Notes under the pieces: model-generated | Told to the model about the DNA's origin: nothing | Database searches by the model: none | Seen by the model: only the letters and a program-made list of their open reading frames with translations | Shown here: piece after piece, positions 34,663 through 43,295 of the stretch | Layout of the letters: every line of letters starts with the position of its first letter | Position numbering within the stretch: the first letter of the stretch is position 1 | Program-made: the position numbers and the translations under genes | Source of the DNA: an uncultured Spirochaetales bacterium | GTDB lineage: Bacteria; Spirochaetota; Spirochaetia; Sphaerochaetales; Sphaerochaetaceae | DNA: 60,626 bases | NCBI GenBank assembly: GCA_944392695.1 | Contig: CALXXN010000013.1 | Location: forward strand, 1 to 60,626 | Direction: 5' to 3'

Positions 34663-36105
34663 TCAGAACTCAGAGAGCATGTAACGCAGGAAGCCCATCA
34701 TGCGTTCTGCCGATGCGACCTCGATGTGTTCATTGACTGAGTGGACATCGAAGAGGTTGGGGCCGATTGAGACAGAGTCCATGCCAGGAATCACAGAGTT
34801 TATGATTCCGCATTCAAGTCCGGCATGGATTGTCGTCACGACCGGCTTTTTCTTCGTATAGGCCTTCCACAGGGCCGCGGTCTTCTTGACCAGTGCGGAT
34901 GAGGGATCTGGTTCCCAGGAGGGATAGGCCCCGTCATGACGTACATCGAAACCGAAGTCCTCTGCCGCTGCTGCGACCAGGTAGGCGCATTCATTGCGTG
35001 CGGATTCAATCAGCGAGCGTGTCGAGCACTGCGCCTTGAGCTTGCCATCCTTCAGCGAGACGATGGCCAGGTTGTTTGATGTCTCCACGATGCCAGGGAA
35101 GGCCGCGCTCATTGATTGAGGTCCGTGTGGAATCAGGTAGAGGGCCTCCATGAAGGCCATTGATGTCTTCGCCTTCACAGCTTCAGATGGGACTTCTTCA
35201 AGCTTCTCAAGTGTCACAGTGATGCCAGGGTCCTTGTCCTTGTATTCTCCTGCGAGTTCGCAGCGGACCTGTTCTGTGATGCTTGTGACCGTGTCCTCGT
35301 ATTCTGTGTCTATTACGAATGAGACAGTACATGATGATGGGATGACGTTGCGCCTCGAGCCACCCTCCAGTCCTGTCAGCATGAAATCCGGCAACCTGTG
35401 CATGATACGAGCGACCACCTTGATGGCATTTGCACGGCCTTTGTGGATCTCACCGCCACTGTGACCACCAAGCAGGCCAGAGACTGAGAGGCGGAAGTGA
35501 GATGAGTGTGCCTTGTCCACATCCTTCATCTTGGCCTTGGCTGAGATATCGGTGTCAATGCCACCGGCGCAGCCAGTGTAGATGATTCCTTCCTCCTCGC
35601 TGTCGAGGTTGATCATCTGGCGGGCGTGGATTTTGTCGGCATCCAGGTTGAAGGCCCCTGTGAGTCCTGTCTCCTCACTGATCGTGAAGAGGAGTTCAAG
35701 AGGCGGGTGGGCGAGCTCCTTGTCACTTGCGAGAGCGAGCGCCATTGCGATCGCGATGCCATTGTCAGCACCTAGGGATGTGTCTTTGGCGCGGACCGTC
35801 TTACCGTCACAGACGATTTCGATTGGGTCCTTTGTGAAGTCATGACGGCTCTCAGCTGTCTTCACACAGACCATGTCCATATGGCCTTGGAGGCAGACAG
35901 GGACCTCTGCCTCCTTGCCTCCTGTGCCAGGGACGTAGATGATGACGTTGCCGATCTTGTCGGTCTTGGCATCAAGGCCGTTCCTGCCTGCCCATGAGAG
36001 GAGCCAGGAACGCACTCCTTCCTCGTTTCCTGATTCACGTGGTATCTGGGAGAGTTCCTCGAAGATGGACCACATCATTTTCTCATTCAAATCATCGAAC
36101 CACAT
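34663..36105 (-). CDS. pepD: Aminoacyl-histidine dipeptidase, M20 family
   Basis: Cytoplasmic dizinc dipeptidase (carnosinase-like PepD). Seen: GHMDMVCV with the first zinc His (about 74-81), LGADNGIAIAMALA with the bridging Asp, EETGLTGAFNLD with the catalytic Glu pair, and a lid/dimer domain (about 200-390). 480 aa, the normal length. Its start lies 14 bp inside the end of nagA, indicating coupling to that gene; peptide and amino-sugar salvage may be co-expressed. Confidence 0.93.
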   Translation of the reverse strand: MWFDDLNEKMMWSIFEELSQIPRESGNEEGVRSWLLSWAGRNGLDAKTDKIGNVIIYVPGTGGKEAEVPVCLQGHMDMVCVKTAESRHDFTKDPIEIVCDGKTVRAKDTSLGADNGIAIAMALALASDKELAHPPLELLFTISEETGLTGAFNLDADKIHARQMINLDSEEEGIIYTGCAGGIDTDISAKAKMKDVDKAHSSHFRLSVSGLLGGHSGGEIHKGRANAIKVVARIMHRLPDFMLTGLEGGSRRNVIPSSCTVSFVIDTEYEDTVTSITEQVRCELAGEYKDKDPGITVTLEKLEEVPSEAVKAKTSMAFMEALYLIPHGPQSMSAAFPGIVETSNNLAIVSLKDGKLKAQCSTRSLIESARNECAYLVAAAAEDFGFDVRHDGAYPSWEPDPSSALVKKTAALWKAYTKKKPVVTTIHAGLECGIINSVIPGMDSVSIGPNLFDVHSVNEHIEVASAERMMGFLRYMLSEF

Positions 36106-37297
36106 TGATGAACTCCTTGCTTAGAAGCCCCCTGGCCAGCTGTCCGTTGATGAAGAGGCCACCAAGGCTGAAGTCCTTGTTGATGACCGCGACATTCGCA
36201 CAATAGCCAGGGATGAGGGCTCCTTTCTTGTGGAAATCATAGATGCGTGCAGGGTTGGAACAGGCCATCTGTATGGCCTGGTCGATTGGGATGCCCCATT
36301 CTACGACATTCTGTACGCCCTTGAGCAGAGTCAAAGAGGATCCCAGGAAGAGGGCGGGGTCCTCGGCGGAGACGAAGGCTCCATCATGCAGCATGGCCGG
36401 CACTCCGTTTGCTGTGAGAGGGCCTTCCTTCTGCATCGTCGGTTTGAGTGAGTCCGTCACCATGACTATATTGCTGATTGGCTTCTCCCTGAGGAGCAGC
36501 TTGACCAGTTCTGGATGGACATGGATGCCATCACAGATGATTTCAGCCTTCATGTCCTGCTGTATCATGATCGCACCGACACAGCCTGGGTTGCGGTGAT
36601 GCAAGCGGCTCATCGCATTGAAGAAGTGGGTGGAGTGCAGGATGCCGCACTGCATGCCTTCGATGATGTTCTCGTAGGCTGCATCTGTATGTCCTGCCAG
36701 TAGGACTATGCCACGCTTTTGTGCTTCCAAGGCGAGGGTGCGCATGTGTTTCAGCTCAGGGGCTACAGTCATGCAGACGATCTTGCCTTCTCCTGCGTCG
36801 TAGAGCCTGTTGAAGACATCGAGGTTGACCTCCTGCAAGCCCTCTGGTGCCTGGGCTCCGATGCGTTTGGGTGATATGAAGGGGCCTTCAAGGTTGATAC
36901 CTTCGATTGTCGCACCCTTTTCCTCGCCCATGGCTGCGACGATGGCCTTGACGGAGGCCTCCATCTTGTCAATCGTGTCTGTATAGACCGTCGGCAGGAA
37001 TGATGTGACGCCGAAATCGGCGAGACGGTCGCTCATGCCAAGTATTGAGTCGACACTGCAGTCCTCGGTTCCATAACCTCCGATGCCATGCAGGTGCGTG
37101 TCGATCAGGCCAGGGGTGATGTAGGCGCCTTTGACATCAATCAGTATGACGTCCTTGTCATAAGCCTTCTCAGCCAGGCGCTTCATCCTGAAGACATCGT
37201 CGATTTTTCCTTGATCGTCGATTGCCAGGGCGCAGTTGTCGATCTTGGCGACACCTGAGAGCACTGTTCCATTGATAAGTACATATTTGACGCTCAT
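36092..37297 (-). CDS. nagA: N-acetylglucosamine-6-phosphate deacetylase
   Basis: Removes acetate from GlcNAc-6-phosphate, feeding amino sugars into glycolysis and cell-wall recycling. Amidohydrolase TIM barrel with YITPGLIDTHLHGIGGYGTED (HxH metal motif) at about 55-75, LEGPFISPKRIGAQ (metal Glu), GHTDAAYE, and STHFFNAMS. 401 aa from ATG 37297, chosen because TATCAT ends 6 nt upstream and no Shine-Dalgarno precedes either possible start. No nagB lies nearby. Confidence 0.95.
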   Translation of the reverse strand: MSVKYVLINGTVLSGVAKIDNCALAIDDQGKIDDVFRMKRLAEKAYDKDVILIDVKGAYITPGLIDTHLHGIGGYGTEDCSVDSILGMSDRLADFGVTSFLPTVYTDTIDKMEASVKAIVAAMGEEKGATIEGINLEGPFISPKRIGAQAPEGLQEVNLDVFNRLYDAGEGKIVCMTVAPELKHMRTLALEAQKRGIVLLAGHTDAAYENIIEGMQCGILHSTHFFNAMSRLHHRNPGCVGAIMIQQDMKAEIICDGIHVHPELVKLLLREKPISNIVMVTDSLKPTMQKEGPLTANGVPAMLHDGAFVSAEDPALFLGSSLTLLKGVQNVVEWGIPIDQAIQMACSNPARIYDFHKKGALIPGYCANVAVINKDFSLGGLFINGQLARGLLSKEFINVVR

Positions 37298-37303
37298 GAT
37301 TGC

Positions 37304-37309
37304 ATGATA
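37304..37309 (-). promoter_or_regulatory. Possible nagA -10 element, leaderless
   Basis: TATCAT on the minus strand ends 6 nt before ATG 37297. No convincing -35 is seen. Confidence 0.4.
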
Positions 37310-37351
37310 CACCACAAGTGGGCGTGGCGGGTAGGAGGAAGGTGTCCATTC

Positions 37352-37381
37352 TTGTCAAGTATGCAACTGTGGCAATACCAT
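37352..37381 (+). promoter_or_regulatory. Lipid kinase promoter, predicted leaderless
   Basis: TTGTCA (37352-37357), 18-bp spacer, TACCAT (37376-37381), then 6 nt to ATG 37388, with no Shine-Dalgarno. Confidence 0.5.
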
Positions 37382-37387
37382 ATGGGC

Positions 37388-38332
37388 ATGGATGTGGACG
37401 ATGTCTGCTTGATTTTGAATCCCAATGCCTCGAAAGGCCGGGGGAAGGCTTCTGCCGACGTCATAATAAAGGCCTTCAAGGCACGTGGTTGTACGATACG
37501 CACCTGTCTGACAAAGGCCCCTGGTGATGCGCTTTCCATCGCGGAAGAAGCCAAAGAGGGGCTTGTCGTGGTCGCAGGAGGTGATGGCACCGTCAATGAA
37601 GTGCTCAATGGAATCATGCGTTCGGGAGCCAGGGCAGCCATGGGTGTCATACCAATTGGACGAGGCAATGATTTCGCCTGGGCTGCGGGGATCCCTCGTG
37701 ACATCAAGGCGGCTGTGGATCTTGTCCTCGACAGTGATGCCCGTCCGATAGATGTCGGCTATCTCGAGGGAGGTATCTTCCCCGGAGGGCGTTTCTTTTT
37801 GAATGGCACGGGTTTCGGCTTTGAGCCGATGATCAACTTCCAGGCCTCCCGTTACAAGCACATCAATGGCATGCCTAGTTACATCATGGCCTTCTTCCAC
37901 TGCCTGATCAACATACCCAGGCCATATGACTTGGTGATGACGATCGACGGTGAAGAGATCCATGTGCAAAGCCAGCAGGTGTCTGTATGCAATGGCCGCC
38001 GCATGGGTTCTGCCTTCATCCTGGCCCCTGATGCCTGGATGGACGATGGCTACCTCGACATCGTCTACGCCAAGCGCCCTGTGACACGCCATGAGCTCAT
38101 CCCCCTGACCGCCGCCTTTTTCAAGGGGAGTCAGTTGGAGGACTGCCCATTCATGACATCCAGGCGTGGACGTGAGGTCATCATCAGGAGCTCAGGGCAA
38201 GACATGTCTGTCCACACCGATGGCGAGTTCGTGAGCCTTGATGCTGACTGTGTGAAACTCCGTGTGCTACCAGGCGCACTGCGTCTCCATTACGTGAGGG
38301 CGGGCTTCCACCGTAATCGCGGCAAGGGTTAA
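37388..38332 (+). CDS. Diacylglycerol kinase / YegS-type lipid kinase
   Basis: Soluble ATP-dependent lipid kinase (DgkB/YegS/BmrU family). Seen: NPNASKGRGKASADV (about 9-23), the catalytic VVVAGGDGTVNEVLNG (about 55-70), IPIGRGNDFAWA and GTGFGFEP, with a C-terminal beta domain. 314 aa from ATG 37388; an ATG two codons earlier is possible. Likely recycles diacylglycerol released by membrane-lipid turnover, for example from lipoprotein or glycan modification; the substrate is inferred from family only. Confidence 0.9.
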   Translation: MDVDDVCLILNPNASKGRGKASADVIIKAFKARGCTIRTCLTKAPGDALSIAEEAKEGLVVVAGGDGTVNEVLNGIMRSGARAAMGVIPIGRGNDFAWAAGIPRDIKAAVDLVLDSDARPIDVGYLEGGIFPGGRFFLNGTGFGFEPMINFQASRYKHINGMPSYIMAFFHCLINIPRPYDLVMTIDGEEIHVQSQQVSVCNGRRMGSAFILAPDAWMDDGYLDIVYAKRPVTRHELIPLTAAFFKGSQLEDCPFMTSRRGREVIIRSSGQDMSVHTDGEFVSLDADCVKLRVLPGALRLHYVRAGFHRNRGKG

Positions 38333-38386
38333 GACTGTCCGCATAAATCCTTCCATGCAATAAAGAAGGTCTTGGTAAAATTTTGT

Positions 38387-38415
38387 TTGACAGCCCCTGC
38401 GTTCTGGTTTAATGT
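38387..38415 (+). promoter_or_regulatory. Promoter of the glycosidase-like gene
   Basis: Consensus TTGACA (38387-38392), 17-bp spacer, TAATGT (38410-38415). A leader of about 50 nt ends in GGGGAG before GTG 38474, so this gene is led and uses a ribosome site. Confidence 0.7.
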
Positions 38416-38473
38416 ATATGATGAGATTAAAGGCGGTAAGTAGCGGTTTTTCCAGTCTCCTGGGGAGTTGTTC

Positions 38474-39901
38474 GTGGTTAAAGATTTTGTGCCGTGTGTC
38501 CATTTTTACGATCAAGATTTCGTCGACATGTATGACAGGACCTGGGTCTGGATAGAAGAGGGATGGAAGGAGGGCGTTCAAGGCCAGCTCCTCCCACAGG
38601 GCTTCCTCCACACAGGTGAGGAGGGCGTCATAAGCCTCTTCGACTGCTGCTTGGAGTCACTCTTCCTTGTCTATAGCAACCAGAAGTTCGACCCCTGTCC
38701 CCAGATAGATTATTTCTATGCCATGCAGGATGCGGATGGCCGCATCAGCGAGCGCTATGACTATCTTGAAGGAAAGGCTGTGACGGATGCGGAGAACCCC
38801 CTTGGAGTGACACTCCCCCTGCTTCCTTATGTCGAATATGTCTTTTACCATAAAATCGGCAATAAGAAGAGGCTGAAGGAGGTCATTGGGCATCTCGAGT
38901 CCTATATGACCTGGCTCGCTGAGAATTTCCAGCGCCCTAATGGCCTGTACAGCGTCCCCTACCAGGCGTGCAAGATGGGTAACATCCGTCGTCATGATGC
39001 GCTCTATACAGTGGACTTCAACGCCGCCATGGCCTTGGCGGCCCTCTACATGTCGAACATTGGCGACATCCTGAATGACAAGGAGCTCTCATTCCGGTAC
39101 AAGAGGGTCTATTTCTCGCTCAAGACGCGTATCAACAGCATGATGTGGGATCCGGTCAAGCGTTTTTATTTCGACCTCGATGCCAACGAGGAGAGGATTG
39201 TCGCAAACAAGCACATTGGCTGTTATTGGACACTGCTTGCGGAAATCCCCAACTTCGAGTACGCCGAGTACCTGATCGCCCAGTTGAAGGATCCGAACGA
39301 GTTCGGAACCGACAACCCATTCCCCTGCCTGCCTGTGTCAAATCCTGATTACTCGGTCAATGGAGAGGGGTACAGGGGAGGTGTCGTCCCCTTCTACACC
39401 TACATGGTGATCAAGGGATTGAACAAGTACACGTCATCGATTTTCGCCCGCGAGTGTGCGATCCGTCACATGTACTTCATCCTGGACACCTTGCATCCAG
39501 ATGAAGAGACCGTCGGTGAGGTCTGGGAGGCATACAAGCCCACAAGCGAGGGTGCATCTATTTCGACTGATGGTTCTTATACGAACCGCAAGCGCTACCT
39601 TCCAATGCTCGGGTTGACGACAATCACGCTGATGATCGAGAACATCATCGGACTTGAGATCTCGCTCCCCCGCAAGACAGTCGATTGGATGATGCCATCT
39701 CTTGAGGCCATGGGTATTGAGAACCTCTCGTTGAAAAGGAACTTCATCACAATACTCTCGAACAAGAACCAGCGTGGCTGGGAGATCCGTCTGGAGAGTG
39801 AGAAGCTTTACTACTTCACGATTGAGATTCTTGATGAGAACAAGAAGAAGACACTGCCGATTCCGAGTGGAAAGTGCAGCATGTTGATTGACAAGCTTTG
39901 A
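38474..39901 (+). CDS. (alpha/alpha)6-barrel glycoside hydrolase, trehalase/GH63-like
   Basis: Resembles six-hairpin glycosidases of the trehalase/GH63/mannosylglycerate-hydrolase group: SLFDCCLESLFLVYSN near the start, LPLLPYVEYVFYHKIGN, YTVDFNAAMALAALYM, GCYWTLLAEIPN and VGEVWEAYKPTSEG (candidate catalytic acid). 475 aa, with no signal peptide, so it acts on intracellular sugar. Start GTG 38474 follows GGGGAG with 6-nt spacing; TTG 38468 is an alternative. The substrate is not assignable from sequence. It is 98 bp upstream of gluconate 5-dehydrogenase but separated by a terminator and a new promoter. Confidence 0.72.
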   Translation: MVKDFVPCVHFYDQDFVDMYDRTWVWIEEGWKEGVQGQLLPQGFLHTGEEGVISLFDCCLESLFLVYSNQKFDPCPQIDYFYAMQDADGRISERYDYLEGKAVTDAENPLGVTLPLLPYVEYVFYHKIGNKKRLKEVIGHLESYMTWLAENFQRPNGLYSVPYQACKMGNIRRHDALYTVDFNAAMALAALYMSNIGDILNDKELSFRYKRVYFSLKTRINSMMWDPVKRFYFDLDANEERIVANKHIGCYWTLLAEIPNFEYAEYLIAQLKDPNEFGTDNPFPCLPVSNPDYSVNGEGYRGGVVPFYTYMVIKGLNKYTSSIFARECAIRHMYFILDTLHPDEETVGEVWEAYKPTSEGASISTDGSYTNRKRYLPMLGLTTITLMIENIIGLEISLPRKTVDWMMPSLEAMGIENLSLKRNFITILSNKNQRGWEIRLESEKLYYFTIEILDENKKKTLPIPSGKCSMLIDKL

Positions 39902-39927
39902 AAAATGGAACGATGTTCCGGTTTTTT
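39900..39927 (+). terminator. Terminator of the glycosidase-like gene
   Basis: GGAAC (39907-39911) pairs with GTTCC (39915-39919) around GAT, extended by flanking A-run and T-run pairing, and ends in TTTTTT. Confidence 0.8.
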
Positions 39928-39930
39928 CAG

Positions 39931-39970
39931 TTGCAAGAAGCCGGAGCGGGTTTTATACTTCAAGTATAAA
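39931..39970 (+). promoter_or_regulatory. Gluconate 5-dehydrogenase promoter and operator
   Basis: TTGCAA (39931-39936), 17-bp spacer, TATACT (39954-39959). A perfect palindrome TTTATACTTCAAGTATAAA (39952-39970, 9-bp arms) covers the -10 and the start of transcription, a classic repressor position. No cognate regulator gene lies in the window. Confidence 0.8.
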
Positions 39971-39999
39971 GTTTCACAAAACGTGGAGGTATACAGCTC

Positions 40000-40800
40000 A
40001 TGGACATGAAAGATTTCTCCCTCGAAGGGAAGGTCGCCTGGGTGACCGGCGCGTCCTACGGCATTGGTTTCGCTATCGCTTCCGCTTTCCACGCGGCTGG
40101 TGCGAAGATCTGCTTCAACGACATCAATGAAGCTGCAGTCGAGCGTGGCTACAACAACTACAAGGAAGCTGGAATCCCCGTCAAGGGATATGTCTGCGAT
40201 GTCACAAATGAGGATGCGGTCAATGCGACGACAGCCCAGATCCTCAAGGACTTCGGCAGGATCGACATCCTTGTCAACAACGCCGGCATCATCAAGAGGA
40301 TTCCGATGTGCGACATGAAGGCTTCTGAGTTCCGCCAGGTCATCGATGTTGACTTGAACGCACCCTTCATCGTTTCCAAGGCAGTCATCCCCCACATGAT
40401 CGAGCAGGGTCATGGCAAGATCATCAACATCTGCTCCATGATGAGCGAGCTCGGTCGTGAGACCGTCTCCGCTTATGCTGCTGCCAAGGGCGGTCTGAAG
40501 ATGCTGACCCGCAACATCGCATCCGAGTACGGCGAGTACAACATCCAGTGCAATGGCATTGGACCTGGTTATATCGAGACACCCCAGACCGCTCCTCTGC
40601 GCGAGAGGCAGGCTGATGGCAGCCGCCATCCCTTCGACCAGTTCATCGTCTCAAAGACTCCTGCCGCACGCTGGGGCAAGGCCGAGGATCTTCAGGGACC
40701 TGCCGTCTTCCTGGCATCTGATGCCTCGAATTTCGTCAACGGACACATCCTTTACGTCGATGGTGGCATCCTGGCCTACATCGGCAAGCAGCCCCAGTAA
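40000..40800 (+). CDS. Gluconate 5-dehydrogenase, short-chain dehydrogenase
   Basis: NAD(P)-dependent oxidoreductase interconverting gluconate and 5-ketogluconate; very similar to the characterised streptococcal Ga5DH. Seen: Rossmann motif TGASYGIGFAIA (about 16-27), NNAGI, catalytic Ser in ICSMMSELG, YAAAKGG with catalytic Tyr and Lys, and the C-terminal NGHILYVDGGILAYIGKQP that is near-identical in Ga5DH. 266 aa. GGAGG before the ATG. A palindromic operator over its promoter suggests induction by a sugar acid; 2-dehydro-3-deoxygluconate-type substrates are an alternative. Confidence 0.88.
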   Translation: MDMKDFSLEGKVAWVTGASYGIGFAIASAFHAAGAKICFNDINEAAVERGYNNYKEAGIPVKGYVCDVTNEDAVNATTAQILKDFGRIDILVNNAGIIKRIPMCDMKASEFRQVIDVDLNAPFIVSKAVIPHMIEQGHGKIINICSMMSELGRETVSAYAAAKGGLKMLTRNIASEYGEYNIQCNGIGPGYIETPQTAPLRERQADGSRHPFDQFIVSKTPAARWGKAEDLQGPAVFLASDASNFVNGHILYVDGGILAYIGKQPQ

Positions 40801-40820
40801 GTTTCCTGGGAACAAAAGGG

Positions 40821-40848
40821 AAGAGGGAGCCTCAAGCTCCCTCTTTTC
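40821..40848 (+). terminator. Terminator of gluconate 5-dehydrogenase
   Basis: AAGAGGGAGC (40821-40830) pairs with GCTCCCTCTT (40836-40845) around 5 nt, then TTC. The SBP gene begins 16 bp later, so read-through may supply it. Confidence 0.75.
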
Positions 40849-40863
40849 ATATATGGAGGCCAA

Positions 40864-42393
40864 ATGTTCCGCATCATTGCCTTGATCCTGTTGGCGCTGT
40901 GCAGCCTTTCATCCTGTTCCTCAGGAGAAAGCCGGAATGACGTCATTTCCGTCGCCGTCTCACAGGAACCTCCGACCTTTGATGTACATGTCAACTCATC
41001 CCAGGTCGCCCGCTATGTGATCGCGGGTACTGTGGCAGAGCGTGTCGTCACCCTTGATTCCCAGGGTCGCCCCGTGCCTGAGCTGGCCCAGTCATTCCAT
41101 AGTGAGGATGAGGGATGCACCTGGGTCTTCACCTTGCGCGATGATGTGCTGTTCCACAATGGACGTGTGATGGACAGCACGGACGCTGTGATGTCATTGA
41201 ACCGGTGGATTGATCATGACTCTGCAGCATCAGCCATGCTTGGCGGTGCGAGGTTCACTGCTGTTGATGGGCATACGATCAGGATAGAGGCAGGCCACCC
41301 CATACTCTTCCTTCCTGACATGATGGCCTCCAGTCCGCAATCCGCTGTCATCTTCGCCAGGGAATGTCTTGAGGACCTGGGGGAGGATGGGCTCATCAAG
41401 GATTATATAGGAACAGGTCCCTATCGCTTTGTGTCATGGACCCGTGGCCAGGATGTCCTGCTTGAGCGTTTCGATGACTATTGTGCATATGGAGGGCCGA
41501 TGGATGGGCTTGCAGGGCGCAAGCATGCCTACATGCCTCGGATCCAGTTCCACTTCGTTCCTGATTCATTCGCACGTACAAGCGGTTGTGAGACTGGGCG
41601 CTATCATTACATGAATGATGTGATGAATGATGACATACCTCGCCTCATGGAGGATGAGGACCTGTTCGTAAGCAGGGGGGATGAAGCTGGCAGCATCGTC
41701 CTGCTCTTCAACAAGAAGAGTGGGCCTGCAAGTGACATACGCATACGTCAGGCGGTCAACACCGCCCTCGACCTGGATGTGGTCATGGCGGCTTGTTATG
41801 GTAGTGGAGGCTATGTCATGCATCCCGATTACATGGAGGGACACCAGACCCTCTGGCATGTGTCCGACTCGGACCCCCGTTATGATGTAGGCGACAAGGA
41901 AGCTGCACGCCAGATGCTGGATGACATGGCTTACGATGGGACTCCCATCAAGGTGCTCTCAAGCAACCTGTCCAACCTCGACAAGTGCGCGCTCGCCATA
42001 CAAAGCGAGCTTGAGGCGGCGGGTTTCGAGGTGGAGCTCACAATAGTCGACTGGGCCACGATGATGGCCTGGCGCAATGATCCATCCCGCTGGGACATCT
42101 GCCTGACAGCTATGACTTCTGTCAGCATACCATCCCAGAAACTCTTCCTTTCCCCTGATTACCCTGGTTGGTCCGATGATGCCAGGTTGCAGGAGATGAT
42201 GGCTGGATTCTCTGCTTCCACGACAATAGGAGAAGCCCAGGCGTCATGGCGTGACATCCAGGACTATTGTCTTGACTACCTGCCGGCCATAGTAGCCGGA
42301 CACTACCTCTCCGGCTACCTTGGACGGGATGAGCTTGTTGGTGTGATCGAGTACAGGGGCTTCTATTTCTTCAATGCCCAGCTCACATCCTGA
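40864..42393 (+). CDS. Oligopeptide-binding lipoprotein, SBP family 5
   Basis: Extracytoplasmic solute-binding lipoprotein of a peptide/opine/nickel ABC importer. Signal peptide MFRIIALILLALCSLSSC with lipobox ending at Cys18; typical family-5 segments EPPTFDVHVNSSQVARYV, WVFTLRDDVLFHNGRVMDS, GTGPYRFVSW and RQAVNTALD. 509 aa. GGAGG eight bases upstream of the ATG. No permease or ATPase gene adjoins it, so it must work with a transporter encoded elsewhere. Its 3' end overlaps convergent recR by 11 bp. Confidence 0.9.
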   Translation: MFRIIALILLALCSLSSCSSGESRNDVISVAVSQEPPTFDVHVNSSQVARYVIAGTVAERVVTLDSQGRPVPELAQSFHSEDEGCTWVFTLRDDVLFHNGRVMDSTDAVMSLNRWIDHDSAASAMLGGARFTAVDGHTIRIEAGHPILFLPDMMASSPQSAVIFARECLEDLGEDGLIKDYIGTGPYRFVSWTRGQDVLLERFDDYCAYGGPMDGLAGRKHAYMPRIQFHFVPDSFARTSGCETGRYHYMNDVMNDDIPRLMEDEDLFVSRGDEAGSIVLLFNKKSGPASDIRIRQAVNTALDLDVVMAACYGSGGYVMHPDYMEGHQTLWHVSDSDPRYDVGDKEAARQMLDDMAYDGTPIKVLSSNLSNLDKCALAIQSELEAAGFEVELTIVDWATMMAWRNDPSRWDICLTAMTSVSIPSQKLFLSPDYPGWSDDARLQEMMAGFSASTTIGEAQASWRDIQDYCLDYLPAIVAGHYLSGYLGRDELVGVIEYRGFYFFNAQLTS

Positions 42394-42970
42394 CACGGCC
42401 ACGGATTGACCGTGCCAGTGTCAACCTGTCGGCGTATTCCAGGTCCCCTCCGATAGGGAGGCCTGAGGCCAGGCGGGTGATGTTCAAATCAAAGCCTTTG
42501 AGCAACTGCTGTACATAAAGGGCGGTGGTATCACCTTCCTCTGTCGGGTTCGTTGCGATGATGACCTCCGTGAACGCACCCTCCCTGACCCGTTTCAGCA
42601 ACTCGTTGAAGCTGAGCTTGTCAGGGCCGGTCCCTTCAAGTGGGTTGATCGCACCACCCAGGACATGGAAGAGGCCGTTGTAGCTACCAGATGATGCGAT
42701 GGTCAGGACATCCTGTGGCTGTTCGACAACACACAAGAGGCTCCTGTCGCGTGATGCGTCAGAGCAGTAACCGCATTGCTCATCCTCAGTGTATGAACCG
42801 CAGGTAGGGCAGCGGTGTACATGTTCCTTGATTGTCGAGACCGCCTCACCAAGGCGCCTGTTGTAAGATTCATCGCAAGTCAGCAGGTGATAAGCGATCC
42901 TGGTCGCACTCTTGCCACCTATGCCAGGCAGCCTGGAAAGGAGCTTCACCAACTCATCAAGACGCTCCAC
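42383..42970 (-). CDS. recR: Recombination protein RecR
   Basis: Ring-forming partner of RecO/RecF in gap repair. Seen: helix-hairpin-helix LPGIGGKSATRIAYHLL (about 14-30), zinc finger CPTCGSYTEDEQCGYC (about 52-67), and a Toprim domain with VVEQPQDVLTI and ATNPTEEGDTTALYV. 195 aa from GTG 42970, chosen because GAGG lies 5 nt upstream and family homology begins there; a frame to 43000 would overlap ybaB. Order dnaX-ybaB-recR is conserved. Confidence 0.95.
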   Translation of the reverse strand: MERLDELVKLLSRLPGIGGKSATRIAYHLLTCDESYNRRLGEAVSTIKEHVHRCPTCGSYTEDEQCGYCSDASRDRSLLCVVEQPQDVLTIASSGSYNGLFHVLGGAINPLEGTGPDKLSFNELLKRVREGAFTEVIIATNPTEEGDTTALYVQQLLKGFDLNITRLASGLPIGGDLEYADRLTLARSIRGRVRM

Positions 42971-42977
42971 GGTGACC

Positions 42978-43295
42978 TCACTTGCTGAAGAGCTTGCCAA
43001 GGAGTTCTCCCTGGCTTTTCTGCCCCAGGGCCTGGACCTCGGCCATGGCCTTGTCGATTGCGGCGTTCACTGCCGCCATCACCAATGTCTCAAGGGCCTC
43101 CTTGCCAAGTCCAAATGCCTCATCGGAAATCTGGACCTGGCGCACACGTGGGTGTCCATCTGCTGTGACAGTGACCATGTCGCCTCCTGAGGCGGCACTG
43201 ACACGCAGCTCCTCCTGCTTCTTCTGGACCTCTTCGGCGAGGTCCTTCATCGCTCCCTGCATCTTCATCAGGTCGCGGAAATTGAAATCAGGCAT
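42978..43295 (-). CDS. ybaB: YbaB/EbfC nucleoid-associated protein
   Basis: Small dimeric DNA-binding protein of nucleoid or recombination regulation. Seen: an N-terminal coiled helix (MKMQGAMKDLAEEVQKKQEE) then GGDMVTVTADGHPRVRQVQI and a C-terminal helix. 105 aa. ATG 43295 overlaps the dnaX stop by 8 bp and has AAGGAGGA eight bases upstream; the frame to 43313 is not needed. Confidence 0.94.
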   Translation of the reverse strand: MPDFNFRDLMKMQGAMKDLAEEVQKKQEELRVSAASGGDMVTVTADGHPRVRQVQISDEAFGLGKEALETLVMAAVNAAIDKAMAEVQALGQKSQGELLGKLFSK

